Assembly: GCF_003260995.1 (NCBI RefSeq)
Contig: NZ_CP030040.1
Location: 680,578 to 744,577, forward strand
Length of the DNA: 64,000 nt
Reading direction: 5' to 3'
Origin: Acetobacterium sp. KB-1
GTDB lineage: Bacteria; Bacillota; Clostridia; Eubacteriales; Eubacteriaceae
Shown here: one piece after another, positions 26,177 through 34,691 of the stretch
Position numbering within the stretch: the stretch's first letter is position 1
Layout: each line of letters starts with the position of its first letter
The notes under the pieces: generated by a model
Databases searched by the model: none
Seen by the model: the letters and a program-made list of their open reading frames with translations, nothing else
Told to the model about the DNA's origin: nothing
Translations under genes and position numbers: made by a program

Positions 26177-26932
26177 ATGATCAATATTTTACTCAGTGGC
26201 GTCTCTGGGGCCATGGGCACCACCCTCCAGCAGATTATTACCGCAAACCCAAACACCCAGGTGGTGGCCGGATTTGATCAGCAGGCTAACACCAGTCTGC
26301 CCTTTCCGGTTTACACCAATCTGGAAACCTGCGCCGAAGCAGTGGATGTGATCATCGATTTTTCACACTTTGCGGCTTTCCCGAAAATTTTCGGCTTTGC
26401 CAAAAGCAAAAAAATCCCCATTGTCATTGCTACTACTGGTCTGTCGGAAACCGATCTGACGGCCATCAAAGAAGGTTCCCTTGAATTTCCGGTTTTTAAA
26501 ACCGCCAACCTATCGCTGGGCATCAATCTAATTGCCAAAATGTTAAACGAAATGGTAGCCAAGCTGGAAAGCGGCTTTGATATTGAAATTATCGAAAAGC
26601 ACCATAATAAAAAACAAGATGCTCCCAGTGGCACCGCACTGCTGCTGGCCGACGCCATCAATGAGGGGCTGGAAACAAAAAAAGATTATTCTTTTGGCCG
26701 CCATGGCCGTGATACCAAACGCACTGAAAATGAACTGGGCATCCACGCCATCCGCGGTGGCACAATCCCCGGCGAGCATTCTGTAATATTTGCTGGCAAC
26801 GACGAAATCATCGAAGTCAGCCATATGGCTTTATCCAAAAAAGTCTTCGCCGAAGGCGCCGTCAAAGCTGCCCAATACCTGGTTGGAAAAGCCCCCGGGC
26901 TCTACGACATGTCGATGGTCGTCAACGACTAA
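26177..26932 (+). CDS. dapB: 4-hydroxy-tetrahydrodipicolinate reductase
   Basis: 251 aa. NAD(P)-binding GVSGAMGTTL; catalytic motif HHNKKQDAPSGTAL (His-His...Lys...SGTA); GRHG and IHAIRGG also conserved. Reduces the DapA product using NAD(P)H. Nine bp after dapA with TAGGAGA as ribosome binding site. Confidence 0.95.
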   Translation: MINILLSGVSGAMGTTLQQIITANPNTQVVAGFDQQANTSLPFPVYTNLETCAEAVDVIIDFSHFAAFPKIFGFAKSKKIPIVIATTGLSETDLTAIKEGSLEFPVFKTANLSLGINLIAKMLNEMVAKLESGFDIEIIEKHHNKKQDAPSGTALLLADAINEGLETKKDYSFGRHGRDTKRTENELGIHAIRGGTIPGEHSVIFAGNDEIIEVSHMALSKKVFAEGAVKAAQYLVGKAPGLYDMSMVVND

Positions 26933-26997
26933 TATCTAAGAAAGGATCAATAAACAGTCGATTAATCATAACTGCTACTGATTTAGAGGTTAATCTC

Positions 26998-28203
26998 ATG
27001 CATATCGTTGTTCAAAAATACGGTGGAACCTCAGTGGGTTCCACCGAACGGATTTTAAATGTTGCCAAGCGCATCATTGCAAAGAAACAAAACGGTCACC
27101 AGGTTGTGGTGGTGGTTTCAGCCATGGGCAAAACCACTGATGATCTGGTAAAGTTAGCCTATGAAATCAATCCCTCCCCACCCAAACGGGAGTTGGACCG
27201 GCTTCTATCTACCGGCGAACAGATCTCTATTTCGCTGCTATCGATGGCGCTCCAATCTTTAGGTCATAATGCCATTTCTTTCACTGGGCCCCAGGTCGGT
27301 ATCCGCACCAGCGGCCGCCATACTAAATCGCGTATCGAAGGCATTGACACCACCAAAATTATGGAAGCCTTAAATGATGATAAAATTGTCATCATTGCCG
27401 GATTTCAGGGGGTCAATGAAAATGATGATGTCACCACCCTGGGACGGGGCGGCTCTGACACCAGTGCCGTCGCCTTAGCCTGTGTTCTGGATGCCCCCTG
27501 TGAAATCTACACCGATGTCGAAGGGATTTTCGGAGTAGATCCCCGGCTTTACCCCAAAGCTAAAAAACTGAACGCCGTCTCTTATGACGAAATGCTGGAG
27601 ATGGCCAGTCTGGGTGCTGGGGTTATGCATCCTCGCGCCATTGAATTAGCGAGTAAATACGACACGACCATTTGGGTGGCTTCAAGTGAATACGAAGTAC
27701 CCGGCACCATCATCAAAAAAGGAGAAAAAAATATGGAAGGACAATCCATCACCGGTGTGGCCATTGATAATGACGAAATGATGATCACCATTCGTGATAT
27801 TCCTTTTGATACGAATATCACTTCTCAGTTTTTCAGTCAATTTGCCACCAAAAGTATTAACATCGACATGATCAGCCAAAGCGCTCCCATTGATGGTCTT
27901 ATTAACATCTCATTTACCGCGCCGGCTTCTGATCTAAATGATGCCAAAAAAATTCTGTCTGCTTTTCAGGGAAAACATGCTGGAATCGGGGTCATCATCA
28001 ATGAGAAAATTTCAAAGTTATCTGTTGTTGGCATTGGCATGCGCAGTCAGTCTGGTGTTGCTGCCAAATTTTTTCAACTTTTAGCCGATAATAACATCCA
28101 GATGTTGATGATCACCACGTCAGAAATTCGTATCAGTTGCATCATTCTATCAGACGATAAGGATCAGGCTGTCACCGCCACCGCCAAAGCCTTTGATTTA
28201 TAA
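26998..28203 (+). CDS. lysC: Aspartate kinase (monofunctional, ACT-containing)
   Basis: 401 aa. Kinase domain starts VQKYGGTSVG; GRGGSDTSAVALA and EIYTDVEGI are conserved catalytic and substrate regions. Two C-terminal ACT domains (about 255-401) for allosteric control, usually by lysine and/or threonine. Phosphorylates aspartate, the first step of the pathway; last gene of the unit. dapL/dapF/lysA are not in the window. Confidence 0.95.
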   Translation: MHIVVQKYGGTSVGSTERILNVAKRIIAKKQNGHQVVVVVSAMGKTTDDLVKLAYEINPSPPKRELDRLLSTGEQISISLLSMALQSLGHNAISFTGPQVGIRTSGRHTKSRIEGIDTTKIMEALNDDKIVIIAGFQGVNENDDVTTLGRGGSDTSAVALACVLDAPCEIYTDVEGIFGVDPRLYPKAKKLNAVSYDEMLEMASLGAGVMHPRAIELASKYDTTIWVASSEYEVPGTIIKKGEKNMEGQSITGVAIDNDEMMITIRDIPFDTNITSQFFSQFATKSINIDMISQSAPIDGLINISFTAPASDLNDAKKILSAFQGKHAGIGVIINEKISKLSVVGIGMRSQSGVAAKFFQLLADNNIQMLMITTSEIRISCIILSDDKDQAVTATAKAFDL

Positions 28204-28247
28204 AATTAACTGAGCATTAATTAAAAACAGCAAATCCCGATTATCAT

Positions 28248-28292
28248 AATAAGCCAGTAATCCAAACGGCGTGTCTGGATTACTGGCTTATT
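28248..28292. terminator. Strong hairpin between lysC and comFB (bidirectional terminator)
   Basis: AATAAGCCAGTAATCCA and its exact complement form a 17-bp perfect stem with an 11-nt loop, between convergent genes. T runs are short, so termination strength is inferred from the stem. Confidence 0.75.
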
Positions 28293-28311
28293 GAATTAGG
28301 AAAACTTCCTA

Positions 28312-28581
28312 TTATTTTTGGGGATGACGGGGGTTTTTCGATACAATGTCGATGGCGCGGGTTAGTTCACTGGTCAGATCGGCCTTATGCTGGGAGGTCA
28401 TTTCATCAATTTTCGAAAATAAAAGCCCCTCGCGTGTTACAAAATAAGCAGGTTTTAATTTATTGAGCGCAATTGCCTTAATGTCTTCCATGCAAAGTTC
28501 ACATCTGCATATTTCTGGATATTGTTCTAGCATATGTGGTAAAAATGAATCAACCACATCCTCCATGTAATTCTTTAACAT
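28312..28581 (-). CDS. ComFB-family protein
   Basis: 89 aa. Late-competence ComFB domain: NYMEDVVDSFLPHML, CRCELCMEDIKAIALNKLKPAYFVT. Cysteines in CRCELC could bind zinc. ComFB-domain proteins bind cyclic dinucleotides in some cyanobacteria; here it lies 153 bp downstream of a diguanylate cyclase on the same strand, which fits a c-di-GMP receptor role (inference). Good GGAGGGAAAG before the ATG. Confidence 0.85.
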   Translation of the reverse strand: MLKNYMEDVVDSFLPHMLEQYPEICRCELCMEDIKAIALNKLKPAYFVTREGLLFSKIDEMTSQHKADLTSELTRAIDIVSKNPRHPQK

Positions 28582-28734
28582 CTCTTTCCCTCCAAATTTT
28601 GTCGAATTAGTATACTGCTGATAATTTAGTCAAACTGACACTTACAATTCTTAGTATACTATTAAAACAACTCCATTTCAACCGTTTTCAGCTCAATATT
28701 TGAAATTTGATTTTAAGCGATCGGAAAAAGCATT

Positions 28735-29979
28735 TCACATCAGACGGACCTGGTTTTTACCATTTTTCTTGGCCTGATACAAAGCCTGATCTGCTCGGTA
28801 AACGATGCTGTCAGCCGTTTCATCGTCCCTAAAAACAGATACACCCAGACTGATCGTAATACGTTCTTGTTCTGGAAAATAATGCTCACTGACTCGTCCC
28901 CTGATTTTTTCTGCCAGCTCCATCGCCTCACTAGAATCTGCATCCGGAAGAATTGCCAGAAATTCTTCACCACCCCATCGACCAATCAGATCAGATGATC
29001 GGATAACGTCTTTAAAAAGCTGTGCCAGTTCAATTAATACTGCATCACCAGCTAAATGACCGAAACGGTCATTAATATTTTTAAAGTGATCAATGTCGAT
29101 CATAATCAAAGCAAAAGCTGTGGCCTTTGTTTTTGCCCGATCCAATTCATGCTCCAGAGCACAATCCAGTTTAACGCGATTACAGAGCTTGGTCAATTTA
29201 TCGGTTTCTGAAAGTTCTTTCATTTCCCGTCGTATTTTTACTTTTTCAGTAATATCACGGGTAACCGCCAGCAGTTCCCGAAAGTTATTTTCTTCGTCAT
29301 AAATTCCGGATAGCACGGTGTCAGTATAAATACTTTCGCCATCCTTGCGTACCTGTCGTTGCTCAAAATTGACCGGGTAGAACGGTTCTCCCTTTTCTAC
29401 CATTTTTCTAATTGCGACCCTTTGTCGGTCCATCTCTTTTTGTACGCCAGGGAGAAAATAACCAATTTCGCGATAGTGGTTCAAAACTTCTTCAGGGGTA
29501 TAGCCGGTTAGTTTTTCTACCGAAGGGCTAATATAGGTAAAATTACCTGACAGATCCACCGTTGCAATAATGTCACAAGCATGATCAGTCATCAGACGAT
29601 AGTGCTCTTCAATTTCTTTGCTCGTCTTATCCCGCTTTTTGATAATATTAGCTTCCTGAAGCTTACCTGGTATGTTTTTTTCGCCCTTAATTCTGATACT
29701 TTTTGAGGCGATGCTCTTAATAACCCCACTGCTGGATCGTTTGACATTATTTTGAAATTGTTGAAACGAGTCCAGAATAAAACCATTGCCCTGGATCTTA
29801 TGGTGAATATTTCCTGCACGCAGTGCTTCTGCAACACTTCTTACCGTCCGAAGACTCTGTTCCAGCACTAAAAAGTCTGCATCTCCCTCTGCTATATTGG
29901 GGATGTCGTTACTTAACTTTTTATTATTTAAAATTGTATTAACATAATTAATCATCGCTTTAGCGTCGTGACTTAACAT
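28735..29979 (-). CDS. PAS-GGDEF diguanylate cyclase
   Basis: 414 aa, no membrane segment. N-terminal helical part (about 1-120), PAS domain with PAC (about 135-250), GGDEF domain (about 255-414). The active site is GGEEF with a complete metal motif (MIDIDHFKNINDRFGH) and an RSSD inhibitory site five residues upstream. It is expected to make c-di-GMP with product inhibition. ATG at 29979 follows GGGAGG by 10 bp; the open frame to 30000 starts before that site. Confidence 0.9.
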   Translation of the reverse strand: MLSHDAKAMINYVNTILNNKKLSNDIPNIAEGDADFLVLEQSLRTVRSVAEALRAGNIHHKIQGNGFILDSFQQFQNNVKRSSSGVIKSIASKSIRIKGEKNIPGKLQEANIIKKRDKTSKEIEEHYRLMTDHACDIIATVDLSGNFTYISPSVEKLTGYTPEEVLNHYREIGYFLPGVQKEMDRQRVAIRKMVEKGEPFYPVNFEQRQVRKDGESIYTDTVLSGIYDEENNFRELLAVTRDITEKVKIRREMKELSETDKLTKLCNRVKLDCALEHELDRAKTKATAFALIMIDIDHFKNINDRFGHLAGDAVLIELAQLFKDVIRSSDLIGRWGGEEFLAILPDADSSEAMELAEKIRGRVSEHYFPEQERITISLGVSVFRDDETADSIVYRADQALYQAKKNGKNQVRLM

Positions 29980-30000
29980 TTTTCTCTGGCCTCCCTTCAT

Positions 30001-30319
30001 TTAGTAACATTTACACAATTATTTTTTTGTATCATAAAACCTTAACAATCTACTTTAAATCTTTGTTCAAATTTTACGGGATTTTTGGTGAAACAAATAG
30101 TTTTGTATCATCAACTGCCGCAAATGAAACCTAAATGCACTAATTCATCCAAGTCGTAGGTGTCCTAGGTTTCTTTGACATTGACAAAGATTAATAAGCT
30201 TTAAAAAAACTGGCTAGCTAATTTTAGCTCACTTTTGGGGGGAAATGGAACCCCTAGCATCCAATCCTATTTAAAAAATCCACTTTCGTTTTTTATTTGT
30301 CTTTATCAGAACTGACTGG
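30001..30319. other. Intergenic region without visible gene
   Basis: About 300 bp between the diguanylate cyclase gene and the HsmA-like gene, both on the minus strand. It should hold the cyclase promoter. I see no convincing riboswitch, hairpin with T run or open frame with a ribosome binding site. Confidence 0.4.
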
Positions 30320-30688
30320 TTATATCGATACACCAAAAATAGCTCCGGAAATAAACGGGATCAACCAGATCAGCCAGACAATTAAGCTGAGTTTATGGAA
30401 ATTTACCTTGGCTTTTTCATCACCCTTAACTAAGACCACCGTTGCCCAAACGGCATGTAACATCATCAGTACAATCGCGAGCATCCCCGTCATGCCGTGA
30501 AAATTTAGAAACGATCCCCCAGACGAAATTTTGCTCATCATTATTGTTCCCGTGGTGTCACAAACCAATCCGATATAAAACACAACTAAATGCCATGTTT
30601 TTAGCTGTCCTTGAATTTTTTCACCCCATACACCGATCGTATAGAATACCAGTGCCAAGGTAATGGATATGATAGCATAAATTAACAT
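30320..30688 (-). CDS. HsmA-family small membrane protein
   Basis: 122 aa with four hydrophobic helices (about 2-20, 33-50, 64-88, 98-120). Conserved-looking histidines lie at or in the membrane: KTWHLVVF, NFHGMTGMLA, LHAVWA, NFHKLS. This fits the HsmA/TIGR03987 family; paired histidines suggest possible heme or metal binding, unproven. GGAGAAT precedes the ATG. Confidence 0.8.
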   Translation of the reverse strand: MLIYAIISITLALVFYTIGVWGEKIQGQLKTWHLVVFYIGLVCDTTGTIMMSKISSGGSFLNFHGMTGMLAIVLMMLHAVWATVVLVKGDEKAKVNFHKLSLIVWLIWLIPFISGAIFGVSI

Positions 30689-30844
30689 AATAAGATTCTC
30701 CTACTTATATTTATATTTTTTATCATAACTAACAAAATCAAATTGATCCAGCATCTATTGCGATGAATTCACGCTGTGTTATTGAATATTATACAGCAAC
30801 CGACAATATAAAACAAAACCTAATAAAACTAAGAATCTAGCCAG

Positions 30845-31741
30845 TCAAACAATATGTCTGAGTGTGGGATAGGCCAAATCAATTTCGGATGCGTCAGATA
30901 TCAGTCTAAGAATATCTTCCCAGATGTCATTATTGGTATCACGTCTTTGTTTTGGCAGACACAGGTATCTTAATGTCAATTCAACCCCACTTTCTTTAAC
31001 ATCGGTATAGACAATCGGGGTCAGATTGTTATATAGGATCATGTACTTTCTGGCTGTTGATTTTATTTGTTCTGCTGCTTCTTCAGTAAAATGAAGAGCA
31101 TGATGATTGACAATTTCGGTCAGCTTTTCTTTAGCTAATTCCCAGTCACTTTCGAAGGTAATTAAAACTGAGATTTCATTCCAGATATATTTAAAGCCTT
31201 TGGTGTAATTAACGGTGGGATAAACAAAAACATAATGGTTGGGGATATCGACAATCCGTCCGGTGCTCTGTTCTCCAACCTGAATATCGGTGACTTCCAT
31301 TAGCGAAAATTGAAACAAGCGAATGTCGATCACATCCCCCCGACTATCGCCGATCAGGACGCGTTGACCGATTTCGAAGGGTTTTCGAATCATGATGAAA
31401 AACCAGGCTGCTATGTTAGCAAAGAGATCTTTAAGGGCGATTGCAATCCCCGCTGAGAGCAAACCAACATAAGTGGCAATATAAGCTGTATTTTGAGCCC
31501 ACAAAACCCATAAGATGATCAGATAAACACCTGAAAAAAGGTAATAAATCCGCTTTCTGAAAATATGATAACGACTGTTATCATCGATGTAGCGAAATAA
31601 AAGTCGATTGATGATCGTGACAACTAGAATTGTGATGATCAACCATCCGATCGAAAAGATAATATTCAGGGTGTGATTATTTTCAATAAAATAGTTTGTA
31701 ATTTCATTCATTAATTTCTCCAGACTTAAATTTTTAAACAA
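30845..31741 (-). CDS. MscS-family mechanosensitive channel
   Basis: 298 aa. Three N-terminal hydrophobic helices; the pore helix and linker read GLLSAGIAIALKDLFANIAAWFFIMIRKPFEIGQRVLIG, typical of MscS, followed by the beta domain (VEVTDIQ..., NHYVFVYPTVNYT) and a mixed C-terminal domain. Releases solutes on hypo-osmotic shock. Stands alone between the HsmA-like gene and the GGDEF/HD-GYP gene. Confidence 0.9.
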   Translation of the reverse strand: MFKNLSLEKLMNEITNYFIENNHTLNIIFSIGWLIITILVVTIINRLLFRYIDDNSRYHIFRKRIYYLFSGVYLIILWVLWAQNTAYIATYVGLLSAGIAIALKDLFANIAAWFFIMIRKPFEIGQRVLIGDSRGDVIDIRLFQFSLMEVTDIQVGEQSTGRIVDIPNHYVFVYPTVNYTKGFKYIWNEISVLITFESDWELAKEKLTEIVNHHALHFTEEAAEQIKSTARKYMILYNNLTPIVYTDVKESGVELTLRYLCLPKQRRDTNNDIWEDILRLISDASEIDLAYPTLRHIV

Positions 31742-31865
31742 TATTTTTATTAAAATAACAGTTTGTAGTCGGAAAACCGTTATCCAGGCAGTGTAACCAG
31801 TTACTGAGATAGAAGGTTCCTCATTAAGTCTTAGTTCTTTATTTAATGATCATTCATCACCCAAT

Positions 31866-33575
31866 TTATAAATATAGCAGCAATTTCCGGATCAAATTGA
31901 GTGCCGGAACCGTTAACGATGGCGCAAACTGCCTGGCTTTTATCCATTGCCAACTGATAGGGGCGGTCCGTAACCATCGTATCATAGGCCTCGGCAATCC
32001 CGATAATTCGTGATTGAAGGGGTATTTTTTTCCCGATAGCCCCTTGGGATAACCACTACCATCCCACCATTCATGGTGACCCAAAATTGCCAAGGCAATC
32101 TCAGCCATATCTGGTGAGGTGTTGGTAATATGGTAACCGATTTCGGGATGTCGTTTAACGGTCACCCACTCATCAGCAGTCAAGTCTCCCTTTTTGTTTA
32201 AAACGTCCGGATTAAGGGTAACCTTGCCAATGTCATGGAGCAGCGATGCCCAGTTCAGGGTCTCCATTTCCCGACTGCTTAAATGCAGTTCCTCACCGAT
32301 CCTTCGGGCATACTGGCTGATATTGTAACCATGGGTTTTTTCAAACCCGCTTTTGGCATACAGAGACGCCATGATCGCGCGAATGGTATCATCCCGAACC
32401 TGAGGTTTGAGCAGTAGTTTGTGCTTATACATCTGGTTTTCCGCATTTTTGAAGACCACCATCATATCTTCGGACAGGTTTTTTTTAGTATCCCAGCCAA
32501 AGGCAATAGAAAGCACACCGTGATCTACCGGTGCCAAGGCCACAGCCTGATTCATACGTTCGACGATTTTTGCAGTAACTACCTCATCGGTGTTGGGCAA
32601 CAACAGTACAAACTCATCACCACCCCAACGGGCGGCAATATCGTTAGGCCGACAGAATTTTTTCATGATTTTTCCAGTAGCATAAATCACTCGATCCCCT
32701 GCCAGATGACCAAAAGCATCATTGATCATTTTAAGATTATTAATATCCCCCATAATAATTGAAAGTGGGAAATGACGACGACCGTCGATGCGTTTGAGTT
32801 CTTCCTCAAAATAGCGTCGATTGTAAAGCCCCGTCAAATGATCATGATAACTCAGATATTCAATTCGCTCATTTTGGGCTTTTCGTTGCGAAATATCCCG
32901 AAAAATGAGAACCACCCCGGTAGTAACCCCATTGCTATCTTTTACTGGAGTCGCACTGTCTTCGATACTAAAACGATTTCCATATCGATCAGTAATCATG
33001 GCATGTTTGGTTGAAGTGGTAGTGAAATCCGTCCTAAGCACCTCGTCGACCGGATTAGACACCAGATATTCCTGATTCTCATGGGACAGATTAAAAATTA
33101 AATTAAAACTCTTCCCCTGTGCTTCATCATTGGTCCATCCGGTGAGTTCTTCGGCCACCCGATTGAGCATTGTGACGCGCTTCTCCAGATCGACCACAAT
33201 GATCCCATCTCCAACGCTTTTCATCACCTGGTTAAGATTTTTATGACTGCATTCCAGCTGATTAATCAGAAAATAAATCCCTGAAGCCACAAATAAAAGA
33301 ATGCTAGCCCGGAGTACTGGCGCCATCAAAAATATGCCGTTGCTGAGATAGTCCATGACGATATGGAACATTCCCAGAAACATGGCCAGCTGGACCACGT
33401 ATTGTTTGTACCATAGACCTACCATTACAATCACCACATAAAAAAGATGAGTGTAGACGACGTCAATACCCTTAAAATAGTTGAAATAAACCGCCACAAA
33501 AATCGTCCCCAACAAACAGAGACCGACGATGGTGATGCGAATCTGATGATTATCTGTTACCCGACATTTTTCCAT
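31866..33575 (-). CDS. Membrane PAS-GGDEF-HD-GYP protein with a late frameshift
   Basis: 569 aa as read. About five N-terminal membrane helices (15-107), PAS domain (about 112-235), GGDEF domain with full GGDEF, metal motif and RPND inhibitory site, then HD-GYP domain (HDIGK, HHEWWDGSGYPKGL). It could both make and degrade c-di-GMP, or only one of these. At the minus-strand A7 run (32031-32025), inside GLSGKK, the frame shifts. The -1 frame continues with normal HD-GYP sequence (IPLQSRIIGIAEAYDTM...) to a stop at 31843. The present reading ends in 45 unrelated residues. GGAAAAAAAT gives the slippery heptamer A_AAA_AAA, so frameshifting, mutation or read error are all possible. Confidence 0.85.
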   Translation of the reverse strand: MEKCRVTDNHQIRITIVGLCLLGTIFVAVYFNYFKGIDVVYTHLFYVVIVMVGLWYKQYVVQLAMFLGMFHIVMDYLSNGIFLMAPVLRASILLFVASGIYFLINQLECSHKNLNQVMKSVGDGIIVVDLEKRVTMLNRVAEELTGWTNDEAQGKSFNLIFNLSHENQEYLVSNPVDEVLRTDFTTTSTKHAMITDRYGNRFSIEDSATPVKDSNGVTTGVVLIFRDISQRKAQNERIEYLSYHDHLTGLYNRRYFEEELKRIDGRRHFPLSIIMGDINNLKMINDAFGHLAGDRVIYATGKIMKKFCRPNDIAARWGGDEFVLLLPNTDEVVTAKIVERMNQAVALAPVDHGVLSIAFGWDTKKNLSEDMMVVFKNAENQMYKHKLLLKPQVRDDTIRAIMASLYAKSGFEKTHGYNISQYARRIGEELHLSSREMETLNWASLLHDIGKVTLNPDVLNKKGDLTADEWVTVKRHPEIGYHITNTSPDMAEIALAILGHHEWWDGSGYPKGLSGKKYPFNHELSGLPRPMIRWLRTAPISWQWIKARQFAPSLTVPALNLIRKLLLYL

Positions 33576-33630
33576 AGATTAACCTCATTTCGTTAATAAT
33601 ATACGATTTAAGCTCCTAAATGGATGCCGG

Positions 33631-33732
33631 CTAATCCGATCGGATCGGCGTACGACAATGAGGACAGAAATTTTCTTCGGTGAGTTTAACTCTCGCCAGG
33701 CTGGTTGGCTTGGAGCAGGTCATTGTTTTCAT
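33631..33732 (-). CDS. 33-aa Cys-containing mini-protein
   Basis: Short frame MKTMTCSKP...ENFCPHCRTPIRSD. It ends with a CPHC zinc-ribbon-like knuckle plus a lone N-terminal Cys. AAAGGAG lies 7 bp before the ATG. It is 46 bp downstream of the sulfite-oxidase-like gene on the same strand, so it is probably the last gene of that small operon. Too short for a full zinc ribbon; it could be a cofactor or partner peptide. Confidence 0.6.
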   Translation of the reverse strand: MKTMTCSKPTSLARVKLTEENFCPHCRTPIRSD

Positions 33733-33777
33733 GAAATTTCTCCTTTATACTTTTCAGATAAGTTCTTAATTAGAACA

Positions 33778-34467
33778 TTAATTCACAGTGGCGTCATTGG
33801 AATAGCCACGCTTTTCCCAGTAACCTTTGTAGCTTTCATCACTGGATAGTTCAATTTTATTAACCCAGCGGGCCCATTTATACCCAAGTCTATCTTCGGC
33901 CACCACAATAAAAGGAAAACCCATTGACGCTGGCAATGACACGCCATTGGCCGAATAGGCTAATAACATGTCTTCGTCTTTAATGACTGTTAGTGGCATC
34001 GATGTGGTATAGCCATCGACACAGTGAAAGATCACGACGGTGGCATTATCTTTAATCCCTGCATCAGCCAGCAAATCGTTAATGTGCACGCCTTCCCAAA
34101 GCACCGTGGCTTGCCATCCTTCGACACAATACAAGGTAATCAAGCGCTGCGCTTTCTCTTTTTCCAATACCTGTTCATAGGTATAACTTACAGGCTTATC
34201 AACCAGACCGGTCAATTGCAACTGATAGGTACTAAGATCTACTTCTTGAATCCCAGAAATTGAATTGTCTCTGGGCCCGATGGCAGGGTCGAGCCGAACC
34301 CCCTGATATTCCCGAATTTCCAGTTCCTGATAGCGGCTGGCGGTCGCCTGGGAAACAGCATCTTCCTTTCCATTATCAACTTTTGAAAACAAGTTCATGT
34401 TACTGATAAAGTAAATGGCAACCACCACTGCAATTACCCCCACCACTAAAATAATTCTTCGTCGCAT
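33778..34467 (-). CDS. Exported sulfite-oxidase-like molybdopterin-binding domain protein
   Basis: 229 aa. One N-terminal hydrophobic helix (RRRIILVVGVIAVVVAIYFI) acts as signal anchor, so the domain is outside the membrane. The rest matches the oxidoreductase molybdopterin-binding (SUOX/YedY-like) fold; the Cys in LYCVEGWQATVLWEGV is the expected Mo ligand, and FPFIVVAEDRLGYKWARWVNKIE is typical. AAAGGAG lies before the ATG at 34467; the frame upstream to 34488 runs through that site. No heme partner gene is adjacent; the substrate is unknown. Confidence 0.85.
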   Translation of the reverse strand: MRRRIILVVGVIAVVVAIYFISNMNLFSKVDNGKEDAVSQATASRYQELEIREYQGVRLDPAIGPRDNSISGIQEVDLSTYQLQLTGLVDKPVSYTYEQVLEKEKAQRLITLYCVEGWQATVLWEGVHINDLLADAGIKDNATVVIFHCVDGYTTSMPLTVIKDEDMLLAYSANGVSLPASMGFPFIVVAEDRLGYKWARWVNKIELSSDESYKGYWEKRGYSNDATVN

Positions 34468-34527
34468 CGCATGATCTCCTTTTACCACTTTCGTGTGTAT
34501 CTGTTTTATTATACTCTATCAGGCGGG

Positions 34528-34677
34528 TTAATTAACAGCATTTAATTCGACCTCAACCTGGCAGGATGGGGTAAAACCAATACTTATTTCCACCGACGTC
34601 ACAATGGTTCCACTGCTTACTTCACCAGAAAAAATAGTAGCCCGTCGTTTCCCAATTTCCATGATCTGTTTACTCAT
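34528..34677 (-). CDS. 49-aa hypothetical protein
   Basis: Frame MSKQIMEIGKRRA...NAVN, located between the 292-aa gene (14 bp downstream of its stop) and the sulfite-oxidase-like gene (60 bp upstream). The composition is protein-like, with beta-strand patterning and one Cys (FTPSCQVEVEL). The ribosome binding site is weak (AGAAGTG). No family recognised. Confidence 0.5.
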   Translation of the reverse strand: MSKQIMEIGKRRATIFSGEVSSGTIVTSVEISIGFTPSCQVEVELNAVN

Positions 34678-34691
34678 TTCTACACTTCTTT

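Noticed and set aside
30100-30280. Possible riboswitch upstream of the diguanylate cyclase
   Set aside because: No match to c-di-GMP, Moco or other classes that I can recognise.
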